Shown here in pieces: positions 1 to 8,476 of a stretch of 64,000 nucleotides of DNA (positions are counted from its first letter, which is position 1; each line of letters begins with the position of its first letter). A program made the position numbers and the translations under genes. The stretch comes from Brevibacillus brevis (GTDB lineage Bacteria > Bacillota > Bacilli > Brevibacillales > Brevibacillaceae). The stretch lies in the NCBI RefSeq assembly GCF_031583145.1, contig NZ_CP134050.1:4045001-4109000 (forward strand), given 5' to 3'. The notes under the pieces were generated by a model. That model had not been told where the DNA came from, did not search any database, and worked only from the letters and a program-made list of their open reading frames with translations.

Positions 1-106
1 ACTGTTTTGCCGCCTCCGCGCAAGTGGCTTGGAACGCCTCTTTTACGCTGCGCTCGTCCCACAAGAGCGTATCATCCAAATCAAAAAGAACCGCTTTGAT
101 CGACAT
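1..106 (-). CDS. HAD-superfamily hydrolase, N-terminal end only (runs off the window)
   Basis: The complement from 106 downward reads [18 protein letters not shown], which contains the HAD motif I (DxDxT; here D-L-D-D-T) whose first Asp is the catalytic nucleophile of phosphatases and dehalogenases. An aaaaGGAGAA ribosome site lies 8-13 nt upstream of the ATG. Only about 35 residues are inside the window, so cap type and substrate cannot be judged. Confidence 0.8.
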   Translation of the reverse strand, partial: MSIKAVLFDLDDTLLWDERSVKEAFQATCAEAAKQ

Positions 107-317
107 CTGTTGTATTCTCCTTTTTCCCTCGTATGGTCTCTCTACGTTCTATGATCAAGGAATCAGGGCGTTTTTTCAAGATCCGTGTGGAATATTCACC
201 GCGTATTTTGGGCAACCATGCTTCGTACTCATTACCTATAGATGTTTCACGGAGAAACTGATTGAAGAAGCATCCGTAAACAATCTTGTCAGAGACGAAT
301 GAAGGAGTTGGTTGTCC

Positions 318-476
318 GTGACGATCAAGACTTTGATTCTGTGGATCATCGCCATTGTTGCCTTGGCGCTTGTGGCAGCTTTTGTGTCCAGCGGTCCGAT
401 CCGCCTGATTGCCATCATCGGGATTTTGTTGATCAGTTTTGTGCTGCAGGGGACGATCATTCGATATAAAAAATAA
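318..476 (+). CDS. small two-helix membrane protein, 52 aa
   Basis: A GTG start at 318 is preceded by AAGGAG at 302-307 with 10 nt spacing. The product is MTIKTLILW..., with one hydrophobic helix at about residues 5-23, a Ser-Ser-Gly-Pro turn, a second helix at about 30-44, and a basic RYKK end. I do not recognise a family; it should sit in the cytoplasmic membrane as a hairpin. It is divergent from the HAD gene on its left and convergent with the sigma-factor operon on its right. Confidence 0.55.
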   Translation: MTIKTLILWIIAIVALALVAAFVSSGPIRLIAIIGILLISFVLQGTIIRYKK

Positions 477-511
477 AATTCGGAATCCGCATCCATTGCA
501 AATAACAGCAA

Positions 512-544
512 GGTGTTCCACAGCCCTATTGGCTATGGAACACC
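512..544 (-). terminator. hairpin terminator of the sigma/anti-sigma operon
   Basis: GGTGTTCCA at 512-520 pairs with TGGAACACC at 536-544, with a further AGCC/GGCT pairing inside. On the minus strand it is followed by a moderately T-rich run, TTGCTGTTATTTGC. It lies 27 nt past the anti-sigma stop codon and could also serve the small + strand gene that ends at 476. Confidence 0.6.
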
Positions 545-570
545 CATTCCCGCAAGCGAACGGATTCGCT

Positions 571-1428
571 TCATTTCCCTTCGGCAGGAGCTGGAGCAGG
601 TCCTGCTTTTTGGGTTTGTGTCAAGCTGTCCCATTTCGTTTGCGCCTTATCGATTTCCTCCTGCGTCAACGCCTTACCGACCGCAAAGCTGCTTATGATT
701 TTCCCGAGCGTTGCCTTGTCAAAATCCTCTCGCGCATACAGCTCTACCGTAAAGCCTTCCTCTTCCCAAATCACGATGCCATTCGCGAAATAGACCTTCT
801 TCCCTTCGATCATCTCTGTTTTCACAGGGTCCGTGGTTCCAATGCCATTTTCCCCACCTTGCGAGATCAGGAAATTCACCGTCTTCTCGCCTTGGCGATA
901 TTGTGCTTCCACCATGGTTTTTCCGTGAATGACCGTATTCACGTATGCAAAATCCGCTACCCAGGTAGGCGCAGGGAAATTCATTCCTGTTGCGGCGCGA
1001 GCCTCTTGCAGAGTGAGTTGGGGAACAGCTGGCAATTCCCTCACCGCGGATTGCGCACCACTCTTCTCCCCGGCCGAAACAATGTTTGTTTCTGAAACCG
1101 GCACTTCCTTGTCATACTGGACAATTTCCATATTGCCCACTTGAAAACGCGCCAGGATGGATTGGATCATTTCTTGCGCATAGGAGGTTGTCGAAAGCGC
1201 ACCTCCAATAAGAATTACTACGGCTGCCGCTGCTGTGGCCGTTTTCCATTTTCTGTTCATCTTCTCGATCCCATCCTTCTTCGTATTTTGGGGTTGAATG
1301 CTTCCCGTCTCGATTTTGTTTACCAGACGCTTGAAAATGCGTTCTTTGGCCAGCGTGTTATCGATCTCCATACGTTCAAGCAGCTCAGCGACTTTGCCAT
1401 ATGCTTTCGGGTCCTGTTTTTCACTCAT
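571..1428 (-). CDS. probable membrane-anchored anti-sigma factor partner of the ECF sigma gene
   Basis: 285 aa. The first ~60 residues are charged and probably cytosolic (the usual sigma-binding side). A single transmembrane helix lies at about 62-80 (ATAAAAVVILIGGALSTT), followed by an extracytoplasmic region of ~200 residues resembling the DUF4367/DUF4179-type C-terminal domain of Bacillota anti-sigma factors (the FPAPTWVADFAY... stretch). Its ATG overlaps the end of the sigma-factor gene by 8 nt (GGATGAGTGA), so the two are translationally coupled. By family logic it holds the sigma factor at the membrane until an envelope signal. The exact domain family is an inference. Confidence 0.75.
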   Translation of the reverse strand: MSEKQDPKAYGKVAELLERMEIDNTLAKERIFKRLVNKIETGSIQPQNTKKDGIEKMNRKWKTATAAAAVVILIGGALSTTSYAQEMIQSILARFQVGNMEIVQYDKEVPVSETNIVSAGEKSGAQSAVRELPAVPQLTLQEARAATGMNFPAPTWVADFAYVNTVIHGKTMVEAQYRQGEKTVNFLISQGGENGIGTTDPVKTEMIEGKKVYFANGIVIWEEEGFTVELYAREDFDKATLGKIISSFAVGKALTQEEIDKAQTKWDSLTQTQKAGPAPAPAEGK

Positions 1429-1981
1429 CCGCGAACCTACCTGCCTTCAAGATTTTTTGCAGCTTTTTTAAACTACGGTAGACGACGACTCCGATGTTGG
1501 ACTCGCTTACCCCCATCAGTTGGGCAATCTCTGAATTCTTCAGACCAGCCGCGAATTTCATGGCGATGATGTTGCGCTCTTTATCACGAAGTTTTGCCAA
1601 CGCCTGAAACAGCGCCTGATGATCATCATCCCGGATCGCCAGTTCTTCTGGCGACGGCTTCAACAGCACGAAGTTCGTGATGGAATCCAGCGAAAAATGA
1701 AATCTTTTTTTCCGGGCGCGAAAGTAATCGGTCACCGCATTTCTTGCAATGGCAAACAGCCACACGTCAAACTTGGCTTTATCCTCCGAGAAGCTGCGGT
1801 ATTTGGAAATGACCGTTTCAAATACCTGACTGCAAATATCCTCCGCTTCATGCTGGTTTTGAATCCGGTAACAAATGTACTTGTACACCCGATCGAAGTA
1901 CTGCTCGTACATCTGCGAGAATTGCTCTGCCGATAAAACCTCTTCGCAAAGCTCTTCTTTCCGATTGTGGTAAATTTCCAT
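1421..1981 (-). CDS. RNA polymerase sigma factor, ECF (sigma-70) family
   Basis: 186 aa from the ATG at 1981 (MEIYHNRKEEL). Region 2 is visible at about 22-90 (DRVYKYICYRI...DICSQVFETV...FDVWLFAIARN). Region 4 lies at about 125-180 (LRDKERNIIAMKF...SEIAQLMGVSESNIGVVVYRSLKKL), a typical sigma-4 helix-turn-helix. The length is normal for an ECF factor. A GA-rich Shine-Dalgarno tract (GGAGGGGAG) lies ~20 nt upstream, and an in-frame TTG just after it would add seven residues, so the exact start is uncertain. It directs polymerase to an envelope-stress-type regulon with the overlapping downstream anti-sigma gene; such pairs are usually autoregulated. Confidence 0.92.
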   Translation of the reverse strand: MEIYHNRKEELCEEVLSAEQFSQMYEQYFDRVYKYICYRIQNQHEAEDICSQVFETVISKYRSFSEDKAKFDVWLFAIARNAVTDYFRARKKRFHFSLDSITNFVLLKPSPEELAIRDDDHQALFQALAKLRDKERNIIAMKFAAGLKNSEIAQLMGVSESNIGVVVYRSLKKLQKILKAGRFADE

Positions 1982-2100
1982 GTTTACTCGAACACTCTCC
2001 AACTCCCCTCCTCCTTTCTTCTCCATTCGTCGTGCTGGTGAAGGAAATTTACGTATGTTAATACGTGGTGACGAGAAAAGCATTAACAAAATGGGTCAAC

Positions 2101-2140
2101 AAAAAAACCTCCCCGGTTGGTTCCGTTTGAGGTTTGCCCC
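2101..2140 (-). terminator. rho-independent hairpin, minus strand
   Basis: On the minus strand AACCTC...CGG/CCG...GAGGTT forms a stem followed by TTTTTTTG. It lies between the sigma operon and the yoaP-like gene and may end a short leftward transcript from about 2,260 in which I see no convincing gene. Confidence 0.5.
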
Positions 2141-2274
2141 ATCAAGGCTTTTATCTGTGATCCAGGTGTATCGATCTGTATCTGGCCAAACTTGCGATCG
2201 TTCTCAACATCCGCCGTTGTGTTCTCCTATGTAAATCGTTTCATCGATCCGTTTCCCAATTGGAAATTAAAAAA

Positions 2275-2296
2275 TCCTCGACAAACAAGTCGAGGA
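2275..2296 (-). terminator. terminator of the yoaP-like gene
   Basis: TCCTCGAC (2275-2282) and GTCGAGGA (2289-2296) form an 8-bp perfect stem. On the minus strand it is followed by TTTTTTAATTT, so it ends leftward transcription from the acetyltransferase gene whose stop is at 2429. Confidence 0.75.
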
Positions 2297-2428
2297 GCAA
2301 AAGTGAGGTTATGATGGTCGTATCTATATTATAGTATACACCAGATGATATACTCAATTTATATATTTTGGCAATTCACGAATGAGTTTCCGCTTTCTTT
2401 TTGCCACTCATGTGGAATTCCAAATCGC

Positions 2429-3181
2429 TCATAACAGGCTCGAGAGCAGCTTCTCAAATTTACTAGGGCTCAAGATTTCATGGGTAACAAATTGTCCATT
2501 GAAAAACACCCCAAAAGTGGTCCAGATGAGAGGGGCGTTTTGCGCTTCTTCTCTCGTGGAAATCCGGTGGATATGAATGGGGACTTGCTTGTCCTCCGCT
2601 ACTTTTCTTAGTTCCTCCAACACACCGACTGCAAAAGGACACTGGGCTGTGTAATAAATGGAGATTCCTTTTTCTCCTGGAGCAGGTTTTCTCTGTTTTT
2701 TAAAAGTAGGCCGGGCAGTTTGGTCGTTCCACTTTAGCGCGACCAGTTGAAAATAGGGTTCTGCTTGATCCGCCACGTGAAATCCCATGTGTTCAAAGAA
2801 ACGTTTCTCGCTTAAATACGGGTATTTGTCCTTGCCGACCACATGCACGATCCCATCCATTCCGCGCTTTATCGCATCCTCTTTGCAGTAGTCCAGCAAT
2901 TGTCTAGCATACCCGCTATTTTTGTATCGCCCCGACACCCACAGGCAATTGATGTACAGATAATTCGGGGCATCTAGGGGAACCCACGCCATTTCGGCAG
3001 GCAAGTATTCAATAAAGACTTTCGCTCGTTCATCCAAACGGTAAAAAACCAGCCCATCCTCCATGCGTTCTTTCAGCCATTGCTTCTTTTCATTCACGGC
3101 GTGCTCATATTGTTTGGCTCCCAATGCGCAGCATATATGTTGCGAATCGATGTTGTCCTTTGTTAATTGGATGAAGCCCAT
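2429..3181 (-). CDS. yoaP: YoaP-like GNAT N-acetyltransferase
   Basis: 250 aa from the ATG at 3181 (MGFIQLTKDNIDSQHICCAL); an in-frame start 19 codons upstream is less likely because the family begins with this LTKDNIDS motif. A GNAT fold occupies about residues 1-150: LYINCLWVSGRYKNSGYARQLL is the beta4/acetyl-CoA-binding stretch. The C-terminal YoaP domain (about 175-250) is thioredoxin-like, with ISIYYTAQCPFA and TTFGVFFNGQFVTHE. A weak GGCAGG ribosome site is 5 nt upstream. The acetyl acceptor is unknown in the family. It is monocistronic, with a terminator at 2275-2296. Confidence 0.85.
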   Translation of the reverse strand: MGFIQLTKDNIDSQHICCALGAKQYEHAVNEKKQWLKERMEDGLVFYRLDERAKVFIEYLPAEMAWVPLDAPNYLYINCLWVSGRYKNSGYARQLLDYCKEDAIKRGMDGIVHVVGKDKYPYLSEKRFFEHMGFHVADQAEPYFQLVALKWNDQTARPTFKKQRKPAPGEKGISIYYTAQCPFAVGVLEELRKVAEDKQVPIHIHRISTREEAQNAPLIWTTFGVFFNGQFVTHEILSPSKFEKLLSSLL

Positions 3182-3648
3182 TGACCTGCCACCACCAAGT
3201 TTATCCAAAATTGGGTACCTCTGAATAGATACGTTCAAACTAGTTCCTTGGTTTCACTCAACAAAAGATTCGTCGCTCCCGCCCTTCCTTCTTCGCCACA
3301 TTTCTCGCGTCGCTAGTTCAAAGGTAGAAGCAAAATCATTTTGGGCACGACCAGCGGGACCTATCAAGGGGCGCTTTGTTGAAGGTATACATATTTTGGT
3401 TGATAGACTATGATAGCTGTATCTGTTTCACAATTCTGTCATCTCTTTTTCTTCGCAAACCGAATCTGCGAGATTGATAGGATAGAGCATCATCGTTTGG
3501 CGAAGCCATACGGTTGTCCGCGTGCTGAAAGACGAACAGGATGAAACTGTGTTCCGAGGGAGCCAACAGATTGCAACTTGTCCGTACCTCCTCTGGAACT
3601 TCAACGAAACGTATCACGACCTCACGTCATTGGAAAGGATGTGCCCTT
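3182..3648. other. 467-bp intergenic region, no recognised gene
   Basis: It lies between the divergent yoaP-like and glycosylase-like genes and must hold both promoters. I see no RNA gene, repeat or conserved protein. GGAAAGGA at 3632-3639 is the ribosome site of the gene starting at 3649. Confidence 0.4.
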
Positions 3649-4887
3649 ATGAAATCAGGTTCCCGGCAACCACTTGTCATCAGCAAAACAGAGGCTCGGC
3701 GGTTGGCCATTGTTCGTCAGCATCTGGCTGCCCCTCGCGAGGTCGCAGATGAGGAAAATCTGATGAAGGTCTTGCGGTCATTGCGGTATTTGCAGCTGGA
3801 CCCGGTCAGTGTCGTGGCACCGAGCCATGAATTGGTGCTGTGGAGCCGTTTCGGAGCCGGCGCTGTCCCACTGCTCGATGACCTATTGTGGCGCCAACGG
3901 TCGTTATTCGAGTATTGGGTCAGCTGTGCAGCGATTGTCCTGACAGAAGACTATCCGTTGCACCGGGCATTTATGAACGCCTACCCGCCAAGCCGCATCG
4001 CGGAATGGATGAACGCGAATGCTTCCTTGCGTGAGCACATCTTACAACGCCTCCAGGAAGATGAGGCGCTGCCTACGAGCGCTTTTGAGGACCTCTCCAC
4101 CGTGCCCTGGAAGTCAAGCGGCTGGACGGCCGATCGAAATGTCGAGCGCATGCTGCAGTTTTTGTGGCTGGGAGGCTCAGTAATGGTGACCGGTCGCGCG
4201 GCTGGCCAGCGCCTGTGGGCCCTGACCGAAGCTCACCTGCCGCCGGAGACCGATCGCGCGGCGTTGCCGATGGACATGGCGATCAACGCTGCCGTCGAAC
4301 ACAGTGTACGCGCCCTCGGCGTAGCGCGCGAGGCTGACGTGAAACAATACTTCTTCCGGCTCGAATCGCGAGTACCACTTCGTTCGGCACTCGATCGGCT
4401 GCAAAACGAGCGGAAGGTGATTCCCGTAGAAATCGATGGAGAGGCTTCGCGGCAAACCTGGTTCGTCCATGTTGACTCGCTTCAAGAGGTCGACGCCATC
4501 CGGGCAGGGAACTGGGAAGGGCGTACGACACTGCTGTCCCCCTTCGACAACCTGATAAGCGATCGGGACCGCACCGAGCGACTATGGGGCTTCTCCTTCC
4601 GCAACGAAATGTACGTTCCCAAGGCCAAACGGCAGTACGGCTACTACCTGTTGCCGATCCTGCATGGCGATCAACTGGTTGGACGGATTTCACCCAAAGT
4701 CGATCGCCGCCGCAATGTGCTCACAATTGAGGGACTTTACTTGGAACCCGACGTCCGCCCAACCGAAGACTTGTATCACGCGGTCACGGAGCAGATCAAC
4801 GACCTCGCAGCCTTTGCTGGTGCCGAAACGGTCGAGTACAGCAGCCAGGTGCCGGAGTCTTGGCTGGCCAAGCTGCGTCGGGCTTGA
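3649..4887 (+). CDS. YcaQ/AlkX-type winged-helix DNA glycosylase (HTH_42 family)
   Basis: 412 aa from the ATG at 3649, which is preceded by GGAAAGGA at 9-nt spacing; an upstream in-frame ATG at 3541 lacks a ribosome site. The family is PF06224, tandem winged helices. The segment RYLQLDPVSVVAPSHELVLWSRFG (about 46-69) carries Q49-x-D51, the QxD catalytic signature of the E. coli YcaQ/AlkX interstrand-crosslink glycosylases (AlkZ has QxQ). The C-terminal part (TLLSPFDNLISDRDRTERLWGF, then YGYYLLPILHGDQLVGRISPKVDR) is the conserved end of the family. Expected role: unhooking bulky or crosslinked alkylated bases. GC is higher than in the flanking genes. Substrate range is inferred. Confidence 0.85.
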   Translation: MKSGSRQPLVISKTEARRLAIVRQHLAAPREVADEENLMKVLRSLRYLQLDPVSVVAPSHELVLWSRFGAGAVPLLDDLLWRQRSLFEYWVSCAAIVLTEDYPLHRAFMNAYPPSRIAEWMNANASLREHILQRLQEDEALPTSAFEDLSTVPWKSSGWTADRNVERMLQFLWLGGSVMVTGRAAGQRLWALTEAHLPPETDRAALPMDMAINAAVEHSVRALGVAREADVKQYFFRLESRVPLRSALDRLQNERKVIPVEIDGEASRQTWFVHVDSLQEVDAIRAGNWEGRTTLLSPFDNLISDRDRTERLWGFSFRNEMYVPKAKRQYGYYLLPILHGDQLVGRISPKVDRRRNVLTIEGLYLEPDVRPTEDLYHAVTEQINDLAAFAGAETVEYSSQVPESWLAKLRRA

Positions 4888-4969
4888 ACGACTAGTAGGC
4901 GATAGGATGCTGTTGGTTTGTAATGGACCAAGAGTTAAGTTGCGCTAGCAATATTCCAATAAACAAAAG

Positions 4970-4995
4970 CGGCACTCAGAATCATTGGAGTGCCG
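4970..4995 (-). terminator. terminator downstream of the repeat membrane protein gene
   Basis: CGGCACTC (4970-4977) pairs with GAGTGCCG (4988-4995). On the minus strand it continues into CTTTTGTTTATT. It lies between two convergent genes and may also serve the + strand glycosylase-like gene. Confidence 0.65.
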
Positions 4996-5093
4996 TTGCT
5001 GGTTGGACATTCTGCTACCGGAAATATACTGGGTAATACGAGGTACAGAGCGCTTGCCCAAATCTCCCTTGAAAACCTAACACCGTGGTCGGG

Positions 5094-5501
5094 TCAGCCC
5101 GTGCGGCGGGAGCGGGCCAAAGTTAGCCCAGCGAGCACCATGCTGGTGAGGCCCATCACGATGGCAATGATGGCCCCGGCTCGCCCGCTTCCTGTGCCGA
5201 AATCACCTGTGAAAATGGTCAGATGCAGCATCGCATAGGCGATAACGATCAGTCCCACCACCACGGCTATCATAGCCCCACGTCGCCCGCTGCCTGTACC
5301 GAAACGACCTGCGGAGCGAGCCAGAGACAGACCAGCCAGAACCGTGTTGATCAGCCCCACCAGCGCGTCTATCGTAGCCCAGATTCGCCCCGTGGTGATG
5401 ATTTCATAACCGCCATTGCCGTAGGTCGCTGCAGCAGAGGCAATCGTTGGCACAAGCAGTTGTGTACCGAGTATGACGAATGAAACTAGCTTCATTTTCA
5501 T
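5094..5501 (-). CDS. small integral membrane protein with an internal repeat (DUF6223-like)
   Basis: 135 aa. The N-terminal MKMKLVSFVILGTQLLVPTIASAA looks like a cleavable signal peptide or first helix. Then come helices at about 43-58, 72-92 and 108-126. Two segments repeat each other: GRFGTGSGRRGAMIAVVVGL and GDFGTGSGRAGAIIAIVMGL, each followed by another hydrophobic stretch, so the core is a tandem duplication of a glycine-rich loop plus helix. The layout resembles the DUF6223 family, of unknown function; that match is from memory. The ribosome site GGGGAA lies 7 nt upstream of the ATG. Confidence 0.65.
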   Translation of the reverse strand: MKMKLVSFVILGTQLLVPTIASAAATYGNGGYEIITTGRIWATIDALVGLINTVLAGLSLARSAGRFGTGSGRRGAMIAVVVGLIVIAYAMLHLTIFTGDFGTGSGRAGAIIAIVMGLTSMVLAGLTLARSRRTG

Positions 5502-5719
5502 TTGTGATTTCCCCTTTTTATGTGGATGTTCCCACTTTCACAACACTCGTCCGTAAGCAATCACTGTGCAGAACTCAGCTAACAAACGTTCCTTGAAATC
5601 CACCCCCCCTTACGCTCGCTTTCGATTACACCTATCCTCCAGTTCCTCTCCCTTCACAGCCACTTTACACAATAAATGTCGAGAACTGATGCAGATCCTC
5701 CTCTCATTGTGTGGATTCC

Positions 5720-5748
5720 TTCTTGTGCCGGTGAAATCACGGTATAAT
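5720..5748 (+). promoter_or_regulatory. sigma-A-type promoter of the two-component operon
   Basis: A consensus -10 TATAAT at 5743-5748 has a weak -35 (TTCTTG, 5720-5725) at 17-bp spacing. It lies 62 nt upstream of the response-regulator start codon. Confidence 0.5.
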
Positions 5749-5809
5749 CTCGGTAAGCCGTATCATTTTGTCAACGAAGGCAGCTACAATTGGAAAAGAG
5801 GTGATTGGA

Positions 5810-6496
5810 ATGGAACCGAAGTTGTTGCTTGTGGAGGACGAAACGGGCATGCTTGAGGAGATGCAGACCTATCTGCAGCGTGAAGGGTTTCGTGTATTGA
5901 CCGCCCGCACCGGCACGGAAGCGCTCGCGATTGCCCGGTCTGAACGGCCTGATCTTGTCGTGCTTGATTGGATGCTTCCCGAGAAAAGTGGTCTCGACGT
6001 CTGTCGTGAAATCAGGCTAACTTCGCAATGCGGCATTATTATGGTCACGGCTCGATCGGATGAATCGGATAAAATCGTCGGACTGGAAATCGGCGCGGAC
6101 GATTATTTGACGAAACCGTTCAGCTTGCGTGAACTCGCTTCACGTATCCGAGCGTTGCTTCGCCGCTTGCGCGGAGCTGAGGACAGGTCCATGTACTTGG
6201 AAAGAGATAACTTGATCATTTCCGAGGCCAAATGCCAGGTATTAAAAGACGGCCAGGAAATCCAACTGACTCCGACCGAATTCAAAGTTTTGTACACGCT
6301 GGCGGCTCGTCCCGGCATTGTCTTCAGCCGTCTGCAATTGCTAAAAGTGGCTTTGGAGGATGAGTACATGGGATACGAAAGAACGATGGATTCCCATATC
6401 CGGAATCTTCGCCGCAAGCTGGGAGACGATCCGGCCAATCCCCGTTATATTCAAACGGTATACGGTTTCGGTTACCGATTCGGTGAACAACCATGA
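5810..6496 (+). CDS. OmpR/PhoB-family response regulator
   Basis: 228 aa from the ATG at 5810, preceded by GAGGTG (5799-5804). The receiver domain (1-~118) has the acidic pair E9-D10, phospho-acceptor D53 (LVVLDWML) and the lysine of DYLTKPF. The C-terminal winged helix (about 128-225) shows LTPTEFKVLYTLA, MDSHIRNLRRKLGDDPANPRYIQTVYGFGYRF, the classic OmpR DNA-binding end. It overlaps the kinase gene by 4 nt (ATGA). The regulated genes are unknown; the adjacent small winged-helix gene is part of the same transcript. Confidence 0.96.
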   Translation: MEPKLLLVEDETGMLEEMQTYLQREGFRVLTARTGTEALAIARSERPDLVVLDWMLPEKSGLDVCREIRLTSQCGIIMVTARSDESDKIVGLEIGADDYLTKPFSLRELASRIRALLRRLRGAEDRSMYLERDNLIISEAKCQVLKDGQEIQLTPTEFKVLYTLAARPGIVFSRLQLLKVALEDEYMGYERTMDSHIRNLRRKLGDDPANPRYIQTVYGFGYRFGEQP

Positions 6497-7662
6497 CATT
6501 GACGGTACGCCAAAAAATATTTGTCTACATGGGACTGATCGTTCTTATTATCGGCGGCTCTCATGCCGTAACCAATCTGGCCTATATGGAGTTTTTGTTC
6601 GATCAATTTCGTAAGGAAGAGCTCCGTGCTTCTTTTTTGAACGCTCCCCCCGGGGAACAAATCGAGTTGTTGAAAACGTACGTGATGGGCAAGATGAAGT
6701 TGTTTTGGCTCGGAAAATGGGGCTTTTTCCTGGCAATCGGCCTTTTCTTCAGTTTATGGATTTCAGGAGTACTGACTCTCCCGCTTCGAAAGCTCATTGC
6801 CGCGATCGAACGCGTTGCAAAGGGGGATCTGGAGGTGAGCGTTCCTGTACAATCCAAAGACGAATACGGGAAAGTCATCCAGACGTTCAACGATATGACA
6901 CTTCGCCTGCGGGAAGCGGAGGACGCCCGAAAGCGGTTGGTGGCCGACATCACTCACGAGCTTCGTACACCGCTGTCCATTATGCAGCTGAAGCTGGAAA
7001 ATTATCAGCAGGCCGGTCATCATGTCCCGCCGGAAATGCTTCGGATTCATGATGAAGTGATCCGATTGAGCCTGCTTGTGGATGATCTTCATGTCTTGTC
7101 GTTGGCAGAAGCTGGCCGGTTGCCGCTCGATTGCAAACCGCTCGATCTGACGGCACACCTGGAACGAATTGTGGATGACGTAAAATACGAAGCGGAAGAA
7201 AACGGATTGGAAATTCGCCTCAATTCGATTTCACGGCCGGTTACCGTAATGGCCGATGCGAGACGAATTACGCAGGTTTTCATTAATTTGCTGACCAATG
7301 CGATTCGTTACACGGCTAGCGGAGGTACGATTACCGTTGAAATCGAAGAACGGGTCGTTGAGCGGAATGCGTTATTTGCATGTGTATCCGTGATCGACAC
7401 CGGCATCGGAATACCGGCGGAAGAGCTCCTACACCTATTCGATCGGTTTTACCGCGTAGAAGAAGCGCGCTCGCGGCACACAGGCGGTACGGGGCTCGGA
7501 TTATCCATCGCCCATCATTTTGTAAGAGCCCATGGCGGCTTCATCCAAGTGTCAAGTCAGCCTGATGAAGGCACTGTATTTACCGTTAATCTACCTATTG
7601 GCAGTAGTACATGCGCGGCTGACACTGCCATTCAAATCGTACAATGGAGGAAAAACGTATGA
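6493..7662 (+). CDS. sensor histidine kinase
   Basis: 389 aa. TM1 is at about 9-27; a short ~45-residue external loop is followed by TM2 at about 73-95, HAMP at 92-145, HisKA with phospho-acceptor H155 in ADITHELRTPL, and a C-terminal HATPase_c with N box NLLTNAIRY, G1 DTGIGIP and G2 GGTGLGLSIAHHF. The organisation is that of BaeS/ResE-type kinases. The small loop suggests it senses membrane state or a partner protein, which is inference. The stop codon overlaps the ATG of the next gene. Confidence 0.95.
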   Translation: MTLTVRQKIFVYMGLIVLIIGGSHAVTNLAYMEFLFDQFRKEELRASFLNAPPGEQIELLKTYVMGKMKLFWLGKWGFFLAIGLFFSLWISGVLTLPLRKLIAAIERVAKGDLEVSVPVQSKDEYGKVIQTFNDMTLRLREAEDARKRLVADITHELRTPLSIMQLKLENYQQAGHHVPPEMLRIHDEVIRLSLLVDDLHVLSLAEAGRLPLDCKPLDLTAHLERIVDDVKYEAEENGLEIRLNSISRPVTVMADARRITQVFINLLTNAIRYTASGGTITVEIEERVVERNALFACVSVIDTGIGIPAEELLHLFDRFYRVEEARSRHTGGTGLGLSIAHHFVRAHGGFIQVSSQPDEGTVFTVNLPIGSSTCAADTAIQIVQWRKNV

Positions 7663-7898
7663 ACTTTACCCCACAACAACAAGCTGTATTACTGGCATTA
7701 ACCACGGAATGGCAGACACCGGTGCAGATTGCTAGTCATCTTTCGGATGCATGGGGGAATCCATCCCACCTAAATGAGCGGCTCAAGGAACTGATGAGTG
7801 AAGGATTGGTGCAGGCCAATCCGGTCGTGCCAGGCCTGTATCGATTAACAACCGAAGGCATGGCCAGAAAGACGTTGGAATTGGGTGAGAACCGATAA
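7659..7898 (+). CDS. small winged-helix protein, third gene of the two-component operon
   Basis: 79 aa from the ATG at 7659, which overlaps the kinase stop (ATGA) and has GGAGG 8 nt upstream. The sequence NFTPQQQAVLLALTTEWQTPVQIASHL...LNERLKELMSEGLVQANPVVPGLYRLTTEGM is a compact MarR/PadR-like winged helix: recognition helix, then a wing ending in a TTEG motif. It has no dimerisation extension. Translational coupling to a histidine kinase suggests an accessory transcription factor or an inhibitor of the circuit; the function is unknown. Confidence 0.75.
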   Translation: MNFTPQQQAVLLALTTEWQTPVQIASHLSDAWGNPSHLNERLKELMSEGLVQANPVVPGLYRLTTEGMARKTLELGENR

Positions 7899-7934
7899 AA
7901 CAAAACGATTCGCAGCAACGGCATAGAACATCGA

Positions 7935-8096
7935 ATGGAGGACCTTCGATCATTTATTGAAAACTCGTCATCGCTGCAAGATCCTACGATCCAAAAATGG
8001 GTTTCGCGGTCACAAGAGCTTGTGAAGAACCCTGAATTATTCGACTACGATAAATCGTGTAATGGAGAATGGATCTTCGTTTTTTGGGACGACTAA
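7935..8096 (+). CDS. hypothetical 53-aa protein
   Basis: ATG at 7935; product MEDLRSFIENSSSLQDPTIQ... ending EWIFVFWDD. Acidic, with a helical look and an aromatic C-terminus. It follows the winged-helix gene by 36 nt. The ribosome site is poor, so this may be a remnant or the end of an older, larger gene. No family recognised. Confidence 0.3.
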   Translation: MEDLRSFIENSSSLQDPTIQKWVSRSQELVKNPELFDYDKSCNGEWIFVFWDD

Positions 8097-8476
8097 TTAC
8101 CGCTGCTAGTCTCCTGGAATGCTTTGTTATGTAGGCAACCAGAGTTAGAAGTTTGTCGGAAAGAATATATGTAGACTTTGACATCTTGGTTGTACGATTA
8201 AATGACCCGCTGTAAGTAGTCCTCTCTTTCTTATCCGTTGATGGAACGCAGTGTGCGCTGCAAGTCGTCTGCACGGTGTAGGCTCGAATGAAAAACCTAG
8301 CTGTCGGCATCAACCACCGAACCTCGTCTACTACTCGGGGGCTTACATGCTTCCTTTGACTGCGGCAGCACTCCACACGCCCATTTCGCAAGATTTCCAT
8401 ATCTGTCATATTCACCACACGGGAGAAAAACATATCCTATCTGGAAAGTCGCTCTGGCCGACCTGTTCAGACACCT
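8097..8476. other. 380-bp stretch without a recognised gene
   Basis: Open frames exist on both strands but none has a ribosome site together with protein-like composition. I see no RNA gene or repeat. It may be a remnant of decayed DNA between the two-component operon and the glycosyltransferase. Confidence 0.3.

Noticed and set aside
24-302. 92-codon + strand frame over the HAD gene start
   Set aside because: It lies opposite the HAD gene and its ribosome site, has no ribosome site itself and has a random-looking composition.
439-1095. 218-codon + strand frame across the anti-sigma gene
   Set aside because: Antisense shadow of a well-supported anti-sigma gene; no family features and it runs over the terminator hairpin.
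2140-2260. Possible short minus-strand peptide between two terminators (...DRKFGQIQIDTPGSQIKAL...)
   Set aside because: No start codon with a ribosome site in that frame and an in-frame stop directly upstream; too weak to call.
7380-7565. Frame starting MCIRDRHRHRN, which resembles adapter-derived peptide artefacts
   Set aside because: The DNA is fully accounted for by the histidine kinase catalytic domain; no adapter sequence is present.
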